Positions 26,185 through 36,099 are shown, counted from the stretch's first letter. The stretch: 64,000 nucleotides of DNA from Spiro-02 sp034114085 (GCA_034114085.1 JAXEWB010000063.1:30301-94300); one strand, 5' to 3'. Notes: a model not told the origin generated them from the sequence alone. A program made the numbers and translations.

Positions 26185-27747
26185 ATGCAGGACTCCCACC
26201 TCTTTTCAGTCATGATTGTCGATGACGAACCGGCCATCCGCTTCGGAATCAAGAACGCCATTGATTGGACCACGTTGCAATGCGACGTCATTGCCCTCTG
26301 CGCCGAAGGACATGAAGCGCTGCGGCTCTCTGAGACGCTAGTACCGGACATCATCATCACCGATATCATGATGCCAGGACTCACAGGACTCGACTTGATG
26401 CGGGAAATACGCAAGAGCAGACAGGATACCAGGTTCATCATTCTCAGCGGCTATGACGATTTCTCCTATGCGAAGCAGGCTATCAGCCTCGATGTCGAAG
26501 ATTTCCTGTTGAAACCGCTCTCCAAGACAGAACTTATCGCGGCGATCCGTAAAGCGGTACAGAAACTTACAGAATATCAACAAAGAGGCACCCTTGACGT
26601 ACACGATCTCAAACAATCAGCGAAACTGCTGTTTCTCCAGCAGCTGGCCCGCGGGGAAATCAAAAACGAGGACGAATACAAAGCCTCGGCCATCAACTTC
26701 GACCTATTCGCAAAAGAACCTCCCTATACAATTCTGACCTTCCAACGCCAGACAAAGGGAATGGACATCATATATATTTCAGATTTCATCGATTATTCGA
26801 AATCCATCAAGGCGGATGTCTGGAAACAGGACGAATATCAGACGCTTGCATTACTTCGCGGCGGTCAGCAAAACGCACTGCATATAGCGAGACAATATCA
26901 AGAGATTATGAGGGAAAGCGACTTGGATATCGTCATAGGCGTAGGCGAGACTGTAGACAAATCGACTGAGATATCCAGATCATTTCAAAAATCCCTGCTC
27001 GCCCTTTCCTATCGGATTTTTCACGAACACAAAAAAGTGTTCGATACATCGGATATCATCGATACGTCACCGAACTTCCTTTCCTACAATATTGATACGC
27101 TAGCCCTCGTCAACATTCTCTTCACCGGTACAGAAGACGAAACAATCGCATGGGTAAAGGATTTTTTCCAACGACTTCTCTATATCCCCACGCCGCCGCC
27201 CAGTTATCTGAAGGGCATGTGCATTTATTTGATCACGGACACAATCAAGAATCTGATGAAAAACCAGCACATCGCCCCTAGCCTCATGCCGAACATCGAC
27301 TATGCTGAAATAAACCAATTGTTGAGCTTGTCGGAAATTGAAAGATGGGTAAGGTCAACGTTGCTTCATATAAAGAACATCGTCATCCCTCGGTCCAAGA
27401 TTACGAACGATCCTATTATCTTTCAAGCGAAGAAACTGATTGATGACAACATCAACCTCAATATCACCGCGCAGGAAATCGCAGGGAGACTCAACATCAA
27501 CTTCACCTATTTTTCTACGTATTTCAAAGCGAAGACAGGACAAAACTTCAGAACCTATCTCAATGAACGCAAAAACGACCATGCGAAGAAACTCCTGAAC
27601 GATGATATGCTCTCTATAGAGGACATAGCGCATTCCCTAGGCTATACTGACTACCGGTCCTTTTGGCGTATTTTCAAAAATGCCAATGGCATCACCCCTT
27701 CTGAATACAGAAGCAGGAACGCCAAGGGAAAAAGGAATCGATCATGA
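26185..27747 (+). CDS. YesN-type response regulator with AraC output domain
   Basis: A 520-residue response regulator. The receiver domain (about 4-125) has DDEP, the phospho-acceptor Asp in PDIIITDIMMPG, and the switch residues SGYDDF and LLKPL. The C-terminal about 100 residues are an AraC-type double HTH (ITAQEIAGRLNINFTYFSTY, then IEDIAHSLGYTDYRSFWRIF). The middle region is a family-typical linker. It overlaps the kinase gene by four bases (ATGA). It is divergent from the carbohydrate ABC operon, which it most likely activates. A possible promoter (TTGAAG-16-TAATAA, -10 at 26172-26177) would start transcription nearly at the ATG, and no ribosome-binding site is visible. Confidence 0.92.
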   Translation: MQDSHLFSVMIVDDEPAIRFGIKNAIDWTTLQCDVIALCAEGHEALRLSETLVPDIIITDIMMPGLTGLDLMREIRKSRQDTRFIILSGYDDFSYAKQAISLDVEDFLLKPLSKTELIAAIRKAVQKLTEYQQRGTLDVHDLKQSAKLLFLQQLARGEIKNEDEYKASAINFDLFAKEPPYTILTFQRQTKGMDIIYISDFIDYSKSIKADVWKQDEYQTLALLRGGQQNALHIARQYQEIMRESDLDIVIGVGETVDKSTEISRSFQKSLLALSYRIFHEHKKVFDTSDIIDTSPNFLSYNIDTLALVNILFTGTEDETIAWVKDFFQRLLYIPTPPPSYLKGMCIYLITDTIKNLMKNQHIAPSLMPNIDYAEINQLLSLSEIERWVRSTLLHIKNIVIPRSKITNDPIIFQAKKLIDDNINLNITAQEIAGRLNINFTYFSTYFKAKTGQNFRTYLNERKNDHAKKLLNDDMLSIEDIAHSLGYTDYRSFWRIFKNANGITPSEYRSRNAKGKRNRS

Positions 27748-29474
27748 AGTTGACAACATGGATATCGAACTTGAAGTTCAAATACAAGATACTTATCCTG
27801 ATGCTCCCGTTACTAGCCCTTCTCTGCTTGATTATTTGCCTCGCGAACATTACATATTTCACCCATCTGTACGAAGAGGATGCCCGCAACAGCGCCGAAA
27901 GCTGGATGACCGTCGCCGCCAATACCTTCGACCAGCGATGGCAGGAAGTCCTATCCGGAATCCTTGATGTTGCAGGATCGAACGAACTGAGGGTTATTGT
28001 TTCCGATTTGGTCGCTGGCAATAATACGTTCCTCAAGCTCCAGTCCAGCCTACAATCCCCAATCCAACGGATGACAAACGCCTCACCGCTCATTTCCAAT
28101 ACATATTTCCTTGACGGCGGCGGCGATGTATATGCCGGATATACAGATCGCATCCAAAATTCAACTTCTCCACTGCTTGACTATTCCCGATTCGAAGCTC
28201 TTCAACGAATCACATTCCTAGGAGCGGAAAGCTCCCCGTTCGATCCTTCGCAGATGGTCATACCCATCGCAATCCCCCTCTCGATTCTCGGAGTTTCTGA
28301 TTATCTGGTGCTGGCCGACAACGGTGTCGATATCGTCATGGTCTGCCTGCTTGATTCCAATGCCCTCTATGCAGAACTCAACAAAGGAAAGTCGAGCTAT
28401 TTCGACAGCTCATGTTTCTTGTATTCATCAAACGGGGAGATAGTCCTTTTCCCATCGGATATTTCGTTGCTTAATGACGACAACTATACAGTAAGCTCCC
28501 ATCCGACTGCTGCGGAGGGGCTCAACATCGCATTGGCGATCAGCGTCGCCTCTTATCTCCCCAAGAAGATCGCGTTGGTAATCTTTTGCCTAACGGTGGC
28601 GGCGGCGGTCATCGCAATCGGATCTGCGGCGATATTCTCCATCTCTAGCTTTCTAACCCGTCCATTCAACAATCTTATGCGGATGATCGATGAAATCAAG
28701 CGCAACTGCTACCGACAGGATGTGACACCCCGATTCAATGATGAAACGGGAGCCTTGATTCAAGCTATCAATTCAATGTATGTCACTATCCAGGATCAGA
28801 TTTCTTTAATCAGGAAAACGGAAAAAGAAAAATATCATTATATGGAGCAGATTCTCACCGAGCAGATCAACCCCCATTTCATCTACAACACACTCGAAAC
28901 CATCAACATGGAGATTCTCAACGGAAATACAGATATGGCGGCATCACTGGTTCGTACCTTTGCGACCTTTTTGCGATGCAATCTCAACAACGGCAATGAT
29001 CTGACAACGTTTGATACGGAAATCAAGCAGGCATCAGCTTACATGGAAATCATGAACCAGCGGCTGAACAACAAGATTCAGTTCTTCTGCAAGCTAGACA
29101 ATTCCCTCAAGAACTTCATCATTCCGAAATCAATCCTTCAGCCGATGATTGAGAATTCCATCAAACACGGCTTCAACAACGGCATGCAGACGGAAGGCAT
29201 CTTGTTCCCTTCGATAACAATCGAAATCAGGGATGACACCCCATCCATAACTATCATAGTCACCGACAACGGAAAAGGTATCGATATCGACAACGCACAG
29301 GAAGCGGTAACATCGGCAAAGGCATTCAATCATGTCGGCCTACGAAACATCTATAAACGGCTCGAACTCTATTTCGGCACTGTAGAAATGCAGTTCACGA
29401 GTATTCCTTGTTTCCAGAATTCAATTATCATCACGTTTCCGAAAGTGATTCTCACACAAGAATATCCAGTGTAA
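27744..29474 (+). CDS. YesM-type sensor histidine kinase
   Basis: A 576-residue membrane sensor kinase. Helix 1 is at about 13-35, an extracytoplasmic sensor region to about 270, helix 2 at about 275-300 (IALVIFCLTVAAAVIAIGSA), then HAMP. The kinase core has the His_kinase motif EQINPHFIYNTLETINME (phosphorylated His), the N-box MIENSIKHGF and the G-box DNGKGIDI. This architecture senses a carbohydrate or its binding protein in Firmicutes and spirochaetes. It is paired with the overlapping response-regulator gene. Confidence 0.94.
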   Translation: MKLTTWISNLKFKYKILILMLPLLALLCLIICLANITYFTHLYEEDARNSAESWMTVAANTFDQRWQEVLSGILDVAGSNELRVIVSDLVAGNNTFLKLQSSLQSPIQRMTNASPLISNTYFLDGGGDVYAGYTDRIQNSTSPLLDYSRFEALQRITFLGAESSPFDPSQMVIPIAIPLSILGVSDYLVLADNGVDIVMVCLLDSNALYAELNKGKSSYFDSSCFLYSSNGEIVLFPSDISLLNDDNYTVSSHPTAAEGLNIALAISVASYLPKKIALVIFCLTVAAAVIAIGSAAIFSISSFLTRPFNNLMRMIDEIKRNCYRQDVTPRFNDETGALIQAINSMYVTIQDQISLIRKTEKEKYHYMEQILTEQINPHFIYNTLETINMEILNGNTDMAASLVRTFATFLRCNLNNGNDLTTFDTEIKQASAYMEIMNQRLNNKIQFFCKLDNSLKNFIIPKSILQPMIENSIKHGFNNGMQTEGILFPSITIEIRDDTPSITIIVTDNGKGIDIDNAQEAVTSAKAFNHVGLRNIYKRLELYFGTVEMQFTSIPCFQNSIIITFPKVILTQEYPV

Positions 29475-29575
29475 GCAACATTTGGAAAACTTCTTTCAGA
29501 ATCTGGAAATCTGACGGCAGACGGTCGCAACGGAATATCACGCGCCCGATGGACGACCGAAAATCCGCATCCGGC

Positions 29576-30484
29576 CTATGCGTATACATCCTGGCGTTTT
29601 CTCCGACGATACTCAGAAGGCGTACACCCTTGCAGTTCACGAAAGGTCTTTGCAAAATAGCTCATTTCCGAAAATCCGCATTCAACGCCTATATCAACGA
29701 TTTTCATGTCGGTAGAACCGAGAAGTTCAGCCGCCCTCCGTATCCTGAATTGTTTGAGGTATTGAATCGGAGTAGTTCCGATTGTATTGCGAAAACAACG
29801 CAGACACTCGCTTTCACTGATGATCGCGCTTTCCGCGATCTCCGCAACACTAATTTCTTCGCCACAGTTATCCTGGATGAATTGTAGCATCGTCTTGATA
29901 CGCCTCGCATCGCGCAGTGTCCTGTCAGACAATGGGGCGTTGGACGCAGGACTATGGGAAACAAGCAATGACACCAATTCAGATAAATACTCACGCACAC
30001 GAAATTCATACCCGTACCCTTCCGTTTTACAGGCATTCCATGCTTGTTCAATGTATTTCGTCGCCGTATACCCCCTGTCGGAAGCCCCTTCAAATATAGA
30101 GAAAGAGAGCGAAGCATCCGAAACCAAGGGGGTGATATACTTTTGCCAGAAAATACTGTCCAGCCCTCCACCGACCAACCGAGGGTGAAAGACCAACGTA
30201 TGGATACGCCCGACAGGGGCACTCCCCGGCCAAGCTGCATGCAACACACCAGAGTTGACGAAAAAGCCATTTCCGGCATCGATTTCCACACGTTCAGAAC
30301 CTACGCCGACGATAACAGCCCCTTCTGTAACAATCACCGCTTCAAGCTCCTCGTGCCAATGCCAGACAACAGGGACTTCCGCCACATCTTCATAGTAGCA
30401 ACCTACAGGAAACAGTGAAGACCCGTGGGTCTTCAGCTCCTTTCCTTTCTGGTTTGTCGTTACAGACTGGCATTCACTTATCAT
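29576..30484 (-). CDS. AraC-family transcriptional regulator
   Basis: A 302-residue regulator. The N-terminal cupin-like sensor domain (VVWHWHEELEAVIVTEGAV, then NSGVLHAAW) is of the type that binds sugars. The C-terminal HTH pair reads ISVAEIAESAIISESECLRC and IVDIGVECGFSEMSYFAKTF with the closing GCTPSEYRRR. ATG 30484 is preferred: a promoter whose -35 ends at 30544 makes the longer in-frame start (30544) impossible as part of the transcript, and TAGGG lies 7 bases before 30484. It is convergent with the YesM gene; control of nearby carbohydrate genes is an inference. Confidence 0.88.
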   Translation of the reverse strand: MISECQSVTTNQKGKELKTHGSSLFPVGCYYEDVAEVPVVWHWHEELEAVIVTEGAVIVGVGSERVEIDAGNGFFVNSGVLHAAWPGSAPVGRIHTLVFHPRLVGGGLDSIFWQKYITPLVSDASLSFSIFEGASDRGYTATKYIEQAWNACKTEGYGYEFRVREYLSELVSLLVSHSPASNAPLSDRTLRDARRIKTMLQFIQDNCGEEISVAEIAESAIISESECLRCFRNTIGTTPIQYLKQFRIRRAAELLGSTDMKIVDIGVECGFSEMSYFAKTFRELQGCTPSEYRRRKRQDVYA

Positions 30485-30515
30485 TTTTAACCCTATTTTG
30501 ACTATTTTATCATAT

Positions 30516-30544
30516 ATATTATCCGATTTAATCATATAATTCAA
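30516..30544 (-). promoter_or_regulatory. Promoter of the araC-family gene
   Basis: On the minus strand TTGAAT (30544-30539) and TAATAT (30521-30516) are 17 bp apart, placing the transcription start about 25 bases before ATG 30484. This decides the start codon of the gene. Confidence 0.6.
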
Positions 30545-30596
30545 TATTTTTTGACTGTAAAATACTATTACAACCTATGTACAGGAGAGTAACATT

Positions 30597-30866
30597 ATGG
30601 AATATTTACTTCTTATGATTATCTGTCTACCGCCAGTTTGCCTCGGCATATGGACTATTGTCCATGCGGCCCTTGCGCAAAACGTTTCAGGAAAGAGTAA
30701 AAAGCGGATGACCTTTCAAAATCCATTCAAACCATCGATGGAGCCGCATTTGGAAAAACACCATACGATTGATGCCGATTCCCGCCAAAATGGCAAGGCG
30801 GCCCCAACACACAGTCACACCAGACCATCCGACGATAACTTTGATCCGGCTTCGCTTTACCATTAG
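30597..30866 (+). CDS. Small membrane protein of unknown function
   Basis: An 89-residue protein preceded by AGGAG at good spacing. One N-terminal membrane helix (LLLMIICLPPVCLGIWTIV, residues 4-22) is followed by a hydrophilic, His/Ser/Lys-rich cytoplasmic tail. No homologous family is recognised. It is divergent from the araC-family gene and followed by the terminator of the convergent chaperone gene. Confidence 0.6.
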   Translation: MEYLLLMIICLPPVCLGIWTIVHAALAQNVSGKSKKRMTFQNPFKPSMEPHLEKHHTIDADSRQNGKAAPTHSHTRPSDDNFDPASLYH

Positions 30867-31000
30867 ACAGCTTCAACCGGAACTTTCCCAGACGACCTCT
30901 GAATCCGCTACAGTCTTTGAAATAAAGACATTCAGAACATACAAGGTTGTTCAGTATCCCAGAAATATCGAGAACCAATAAATGTGTCGCTATACATAAA

Positions 31001-31047
31001 AACGCCCTCATCTTCAGGTAGACATCGACCAACGAAGAGAGGGCGTT
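31001..31047 (-). terminator. Terminator of the SurA/PpiD-like gene
   Basis: On the minus strand AACGCCCTC (31047-31039) pairs with GAGGGCGTT (31009-31001) across a 29-base loop and continues into TTTTA. It lies 19 bases after the stop codon. Confidence 0.75.
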
Positions 31048-31065
31048 CCGCTGTAGAAAGAATTG

Positions 31066-32592
31066 TTAATTATAACCCAGTATCTTGCTGAAGAACACAT
31101 TCATGAAATCATCATGGAAGTCATCAGAACTAAAGACGGCCTGAATCAAGTCCTGCTGATTCTGATTCCTTGCGATATAGTCGTAGAACATAGTTACATA
31201 GTTTGCCGTACCGCTAGAAGTCTGCTCACCAGTCACCTCCGCCACGACGTAGTTGGAGCCGCTTTTAAACGGTCCGACGACGGTTCCTACCGGTTCGGTA
31301 AAGAGCGACCGCATGACATTCTTGTCCGTAGCCGCGTTCGCCAAGCCTTGATTCGGATCGGAATTAGAAAAACTACCCATATACGTGCTATTTCCAATAT
31401 TCGCTGGAGTCGCACTGACTGCGCTGACCTCCGTGCTGAACTCATCCATAGCGGCGGTGAAGTCAGCCTTGGCCGCTTCAGCGAACGCCGCCGCCCGTTC
31501 CTGAGCATAGGCAGAGATGGTTTCGCTCTGGTTGAGTGCGAGATATTGCTTGACGGCAAGGACGGAATTCGGATTTCCAAAATCAGGAGACGTGGGTGCG
31601 GAATCAACACGATAGATGGAATAATAGCCATATGGGTTCGCATACGGGCCGACAACGGCACCCGGCTGCTCAGAGAAAAGCTGGTTCACCTCATCCTGAT
31701 TGGCGAAGTTCATGGCGATCATGTAGTAGGACGCCACCTCATCGCTGAGCGCTGAACCAACATCATATTGAGCGGAAGCGTCATCGAAGGAAATCGTACC
31801 CGCGGCGATATCAGCGGCCACCTGCTTGGCAGTTTCCTCATCGGAAAGGGAGAACATCGAGATGCCCAGTTCAACGAACGGCTGGGGATCGTTCATGGCG
31901 TACTGGATGGCCAAATCGTCAGGATAGCTGTCCGTTCCGAACATGACATAGTCAAAGGTGCGTGTGGAGGCGGCCATATTGCCGACATAATCCATCTCCG
32001 CCTGTGAAGAAAGGACTGTCGAGATGTCGTTCATCACAATACTGGACGGAAGAGACTCGGTAATCTGCTGCTTGATCTGGGCTTTTGACTCAGCTGAAGC
32101 GGCATTATAGGTCGCGGTATCAAACTTGCCGTCCTTGTTATAGACACCGCTCTCGATAATCGCCCTATTCACCGCATCAGGAGCTGCGATGATTCCAGCC
32201 TTCCCGGCCATCTGTCCCAGAGCGGTGTGGAAGACGGTATTCTGGTAAGCGCTCCACCAAATCTGATACGCGGCTTGAGTTCCGCTCTGTCCCGAACTGG
32301 AATATTGGGAGGCGATGTTCTGGTATTGCTGATGAAAATAGTTATTGTACGCGAAGGTAATGTTCTCTTTGCCATATTTTCCGAACACGATATCAGTATT
32401 CGTGTTGCCTGTGAACAAGGCTCCTGTCGGGAGGACGAAAGTAATTGCGATAAGAATCAGCACGATCATTCCCAGCCACCAGCCAAAACTCAGCTTTTTC
32501 TTCGGCTTTGCGGCTTTCGTCGCTTCGAATTTCGTTACATTCGTTTCTTTTTCCGTCGTCTTGTCCGGAGTGTTGTTCTCATTGGAAGGCAT
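31066..32592 (-). CDS. SurA/PpiD-like membrane-anchored peptidyl-prolyl isomerase/chaperone
   Basis: A 508-residue protein with a Lys-rich cytoplasmic N-terminus and a single helix at about 36-56 (FGWWLGMIVLILIAITFVLP). A large periplasmic region follows with a SurA_N-like helical domain (YHQQYQNIAS, ALGQMAGKAGIIAAPDAVNR) and two weak parvulin-like stretches (ISMFSLSDEETAKQVAADIA; GTVVGPFKSGSNYVVAEV). The layout resembles PpiD, which helps outer-membrane and periplasmic proteins fold. Isomerase residues cannot be confirmed by eye. AGAGG precedes the ATG. It lies upstream of an outer-membrane protein gene on the same strand, a likely client. Confidence 0.75.
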   Translation of the reverse strand: MPSNENNTPDKTTEKETNVTKFEATKAAKPKKKLSFGWWLGMIVLILIAITFVLPTGALFTGNTNTDIVFGKYGKENITFAYNNYFHQQYQNIASQYSSSGQSGTQAAYQIWWSAYQNTVFHTALGQMAGKAGIIAAPDAVNRAIIESGVYNKDGKFDTATYNAASAESKAQIKQQITESLPSSIVMNDISTVLSSQAEMDYVGNMAASTRTFDYVMFGTDSYPDDLAIQYAMNDPQPFVELGISMFSLSDEETAKQVAADIAAGTISFDDASAQYDVGSALSDEVASYYMIAMNFANQDEVNQLFSEQPGAVVGPYANPYGYYSIYRVDSAPTSPDFGNPNSVLAVKQYLALNQSETISAYAQERAAAFAEAAKADFTAAMDEFSTEVSAVSATPANIGNSTYMGSFSNSDPNQGLANAATDKNVMRSLFTEPVGTVVGPFKSGSNYVVAEVTGEQTSSGTANYVTMFYDYIARNQNQQDLIQAVFSSDDFHDDFMNVFFSKILGYN

Positions 32593-32717
32593 GGTAGACC
32601 TCTTTCACCTGGAATACTGTCGTTAGACATGACTGAGCCTGATATAGGCACATATCTCATGAAAAATACCATTAAGCAAGCCCCCTGTCAATGAACGATT
32701 GGCATGGAGGGGTATCT

Positions 32718-34442
32718 TTACAAAAATATCGCGACAGGATCGATGGCACAGCCGATCGCAAACTGGATATCGAACCACTCCCGTTCTTGTATATTGTGAT
32801 TGTTCCATCGTTTGATGATTCCGCAAGACCCATCCAGGACTATTCCGGGGATGATGCGCACTTTGCCGCTCAACGTAGTCTGGAGCGTGTGTTCGACGAT
32901 GCCTGTCGGCGATATGTCATGCAGATGTCCGACGCCAGTCTTCAATTCCTGGTGCTGTGATGCGTCACCCTGCCAATCGATTCCCATCTGCCCATGGGCT
33001 TTGTACAGAAGCTGGGCCGCGACCGACCATTTCCGAGGGACCCGGTATGACGTACCAATGGCGCAGACCATCGAATCAGGACCATGGATATAGCCGGTAT
33101 AGGAAAGCTCAGGACCGCCCGCTATGTCGTAGCCGACGATCAGGTCGTAGTTCCAGTCCGGCGTCCAAGTGCCTGTATCGGGATCAGTCCTCCCTTTTTT
33201 ATTCAGATACAGGTACGGTGAGGTATATACCCCCTCGACATAGGCGGAAAGGATTCCTCCATTGGTGGACCAGGTTCCCGTGACATTCGCCAATGCGCCC
33301 CAGGCGTTGGGAAAAATATCCTTGTCCGCATGGCTCGTTTCATCTGGAGTCTGTATCTGATCAAGCACCCCTTGCGCGGTAAAGCTCCAGCCGGGATACA
33401 ACGGGATCTCCAGTTCAAAGCCGGTGAAGTTATTCGCTTCATCACCGTCCGAGAGTTCCGACGACTGCTGGAAATTGTTGTAGTTGTGCAGGAACATGAA
33501 GGGATTGAGCATCCTGATGTCGAAGCCCGATGCCGTCTGGAACAACGTGTTGTCAGTCACGGAAAAAGTGACCCGGTTCGCAAAATTGATTGAGAAACGA
33601 TGGCTGATCCGTTGTTGATGGGGGCCGCTGAACCGGAAGGATTCCAAAGTGGTCCTGCCAGTCTGCTGGTCGAAGTGCGTCATGATGAAGCTGTAGGTGA
33701 ATGGATTCGTACATAGCGTGAACTTCAGGTATTCCTGATACGAGAAATTATCCCCTACGAACAGGTTGCCCGTATAACCGTTGCCGACCGACAGCCGGTC
33801 CCGTGCGACCGACAGGTTCCATGCGTCCCCTCCAGCGACGAATCCCGTAAAGAAAGGCTGCATTGTCTGGATCTGTATGATGCCGCCGCTCAGGTTATGA
33901 GAAAACTGCTTTGCGGCGAGGGCGTCGGCATTCTGAGCTTTCAGCATATAGGAAAAGAAGCCGTAGAAATGTTGTCCGGCCGTCATCCTGAGGTCGATGT
34001 CAAGAAATGGCTTTCTCATCTTGTACGGCATTATCCAGTCCCGTTGTGTTACGTCATCATTCCTGGATTGCATATATCCCTCGAACGCCAAGGTCGGCGC
34101 AAGCGAAAATGTGAATTCAGGGGATTCGTACAAGGAGTACGGCTCATTGATCTGGCGCTGGATTTCATGCAAAATGTCCAGCGCCTCAGTCGTCAGGCGC
34201 GACGGATTGATACGCTCAAGCGCGATATTGAGTTCCCTTGCGGTCACAGGGCCTGACGACGACGGGCCGACGACGCCGGCCAGCCGGCACAGGGCGTTGG
34301 CCTGTTGCCACTCTTCCGAGTGGATTCCAAAGGTCCTCTGTTGGTTTCCACCGGATACGGGAAACAACAAGACGGAGAGCAACCCCATGAAAACAATCAG
34401 TTTTTGCATATGTCGATATTTGGGCATGGGCATCCTCACCAA
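32718..34442 (-). CDS. Wzi-like outer-membrane beta-barrel protein
   Basis: A 574-residue protein with a signal peptide (MQKLIVFMGLLSVLLFPVSG, after a short leader) and a helical N-terminal domain (EWQQANALCRLAGVVGPSSS, then RLTTEALDILHEI). Alternating beta-strands run to the C-terminus with many Tyr/Phe/Trp, for example GWSFTAQGVLDQI and GGILSAYVEGVYTS. It resembles the capsule-assembly Wzi family and related spirochaete outer-membrane proteins; a role in capsule attachment is tentative. The start may be MQKL at 34409 rather than 34442. A polysaccharide locus lies at the right end of the window, not adjacent. Confidence 0.65.
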   Translation of the reverse strand: MVRMPMPKYRHMQKLIVFMGLLSVLLFPVSGGNQQRTFGIHSEEWQQANALCRLAGVVGPSSSGPVTARELNIALERINPSRLTTEALDILHEIQRQINEPYSLYESPEFTFSLAPTLAFEGYMQSRNDDVTQRDWIMPYKMRKPFLDIDLRMTAGQHFYGFFSYMLKAQNADALAAKQFSHNLSGGIIQIQTMQPFFTGFVAGGDAWNLSVARDRLSVGNGYTGNLFVGDNFSYQEYLKFTLCTNPFTYSFIMTHFDQQTGRTTLESFRFSGPHQQRISHRFSINFANRVTFSVTDNTLFQTASGFDIRMLNPFMFLHNYNNFQQSSELSDGDEANNFTGFELEIPLYPGWSFTAQGVLDQIQTPDETSHADKDIFPNAWGALANVTGTWSTNGGILSAYVEGVYTSPYLYLNKKGRTDPDTGTWTPDWNYDLIVGYDIAGGPELSYTGYIHGPDSMVCAIGTSYRVPRKWSVAAQLLYKAHGQMGIDWQGDASQHQELKTGVGHLHDISPTGIVEHTLQTTLSGKVRIIPGIVLDGSCGIIKRWNNHNIQEREWFDIQFAIGCAIDPVAIFL

Positions 34443-34675
34443 TTTCTTGCCAGCGGCTTATATACCCCACTGTATCAGTTGACCGGCTGGTTTTCAATCG
34501 AAAGAAAAAAATATCTTGTCCGCGAAGTCTCCGCATGAATGCGTCGCTACCGTCCAGTGACTTCACGCCCCCCGGTAGATACCATGCCAGTCCAGAGCAT
34601 CCGCCAGGACGTTTTCCCTCGGCAAAGGAAGAGCTACATCAGAAAAGAATCAACCGGTCATCTGTCCCAAGGCGA

Positions 34676-34704
34676 TTGACATTCGCCTGTTGAACCAGTA
34701 TAGT
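34676..34704 (+). promoter_or_regulatory. Promoter of tRNA-Pro
   Basis: TTGACA (34676-34681) and TATAGT (34699-34704) with a 17-bp spacer lie about 43 bases before the tRNA. Confidence 0.8.
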
Positions 34705-34746
34705 CATTCATCGGCGGCAACGTTGATATTTTGTCACGCTATTTTC

Positions 34747-34819
34747 CGGGTAGTAGCGCAGGGGCTAGCGCACTTGGTTCGGGACCAAGGGGTCGGAGGT
34801 TCAAATCCTCTCTGCCCGA
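34747..34819 (+). tRNA. tRNA-Pro (anticodon CGG)
   Basis: A cloverleaf can be drawn. The acceptor CGGGTAG pairs with CTGCCCG (one G-T pair). The D arm is GCGC-loop-GCGC. The anticodon stem CTTGG/CCAAG encloses loop TTCGGGA, with anticodon CGG reading CCG proline codons. The T arm GGAGG-TTCAAAT-CCTCT and discriminator A follow. The 3' CCA is not encoded (TAC follows). It has its own promoter and terminator. Confidence 0.95.
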
Positions 34820-34822
34820 TAC

Positions 34823-34873
34823 AAAGGTATTCCTTTTAACGGCTAGGAATGGCTGACGGGGGGATACCTTTTT
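34823..34873 (+). terminator. Terminator after tRNA-Pro
   Basis: AAAGGTAT (34823-34830) pairs with ATACCTTT (34864-34871), with an inner ATTCCT/AGGAAT stem, followed by T residues. The gap from 34874 to 35140 otherwise shows no gene. Confidence 0.75.
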
Positions 34874-35140
34874 CTTGTCATCGTCATCGATTCTGACCTG
34901 GTTGCTGACCTTTTTTAATTAAAAATTGAGTCAGACATATATTTTTGCAATGCCCGTCCCGCCCGGCGGAAAAACGTACTGTATGTCATAACCATGCTTC
35001 CGGCATAGGATTTTCAACGTGATGATATTTTTGTCCTCATCGGTTATCATAATCAGGAAACCACTAGGCAGGATCCAATGATATCCACAGAACGGTTTCG
35101 GCAATATGGGGAAATGAGCATGCGCGAAAGGACTGACAGG

Positions 35141-36010
35141 ATGCCGAAATTGACAGCAATGAACCACCCTTTCCAGATATCCATGGCGCTGCTGGTCATA
35201 ACATGTATCTTTCTAACAGGTTGCGGCAGGGGCATAGCCTCTTCTATGCGACGGACGTCCGTAAACAATGGGGACTATGGCGTTCTGATAGGCGTAGCGG
35301 AAGATCGAATCATCCCACAAGCCGAAGGTTATCGCATAATCGTGGTGGAGGGACAGGAGATATCCACTGAAACAATCAGACAGCTACAAGATAATGGACA
35401 TCAAGTATATTCGTATCTCAACATAGGCTCGTTGGAAACCTACAGGGATTATTATGACCAATTCGCATATGCCGTTCTGGATGAATATGATAACTGGCCG
35501 GATGAATATTGGATTGATGCAACCGCCCCGGAATGGCGGGAATATATTGTGGACACGGTCGGGAAAGCCCTTGCGGATAAAAAAGTGGATGGATTTTTTC
35601 TGGACAACGCCGATGTCTATTACCAGTACCATCATGACGGCATCTATGATGGTTTGGTCTCAATACTTGAAGGACTGCAAAAATATCACCTGAAAACCAT
35701 CATAAACGGAGGCGATGCGTTTGTATCCAGGCTCCTTGATGGAGGCAGCACGGAATTGATCGACGGCATCAATCAGGAATGTGTTTTCTCCACTATCGAA
35801 GATTACTCCGGGAACATATTCGGCGCACAGGAAAAAGAAGACCTGCTGTATTTCGCAGATTATCTGGATATGGTCCGCACAGCCGGAATTGAAGTCTATC
35901 TGTTAGAATATACGACGGACAAGAAACTCATTGAACGTATCCGAACTTTTTGCAAGGCGCATGGCTATCTGTATTATATTTCGGATTCTACAGCGCTTGA
36001 CGGAGAATGA
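35141..36010 (+). CDS. GH114-like lipoprotein (TM1410 family)
   Basis: A 289-residue secreted lipoprotein. The signal peptide ends in a lipobox FLTGC (about residue 27). The catalytic-type TIM-barrel domain shows GYRIIVVEGQEIS, VYSYLNIGSLETYRDYY, DEYWIDATAPEWREYIVDTV, KKVDGFFLDNADVYYQY and TIINGGDAFV, the pattern of GH114/endo-alpha-1,4-polygalactosaminidase-related proteins. It probably acts on a surface or environmental polysaccharide. ATG 35141 is chosen because AAAGGA lies 8 bases upstream and it gives a proper lipoprotein signal; ATGs at 35078 and 35159 are alternatives. Confidence 0.82.
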   Translation: MPKLTAMNHPFQISMALLVITCIFLTGCGRGIASSMRRTSVNNGDYGVLIGVAEDRIIPQAEGYRIIVVEGQEISTETIRQLQDNGHQVYSYLNIGSLETYRDYYDQFAYAVLDEYDNWPDEYWIDATAPEWREYIVDTVGKALADKKVDGFFLDNADVYYQYHHDGIYDGLVSILEGLQKYHLKTIINGGDAFVSRLLDGGSTELIDGINQECVFSTIEDYSGNIFGAQEKEDLLYFADYLDMVRTAGIEVYLLEYTTDKKLIERIRTFCKAHGYLYYISDSTALDGE

Positions 36011-36099
36011 AGACTCGAGCATCGCATAACCGTCCAGGGTATTACTTGCAAAGTCGTATCATCCCAGCGTCGAATATACAGGATGCGACACCGCCGCAA

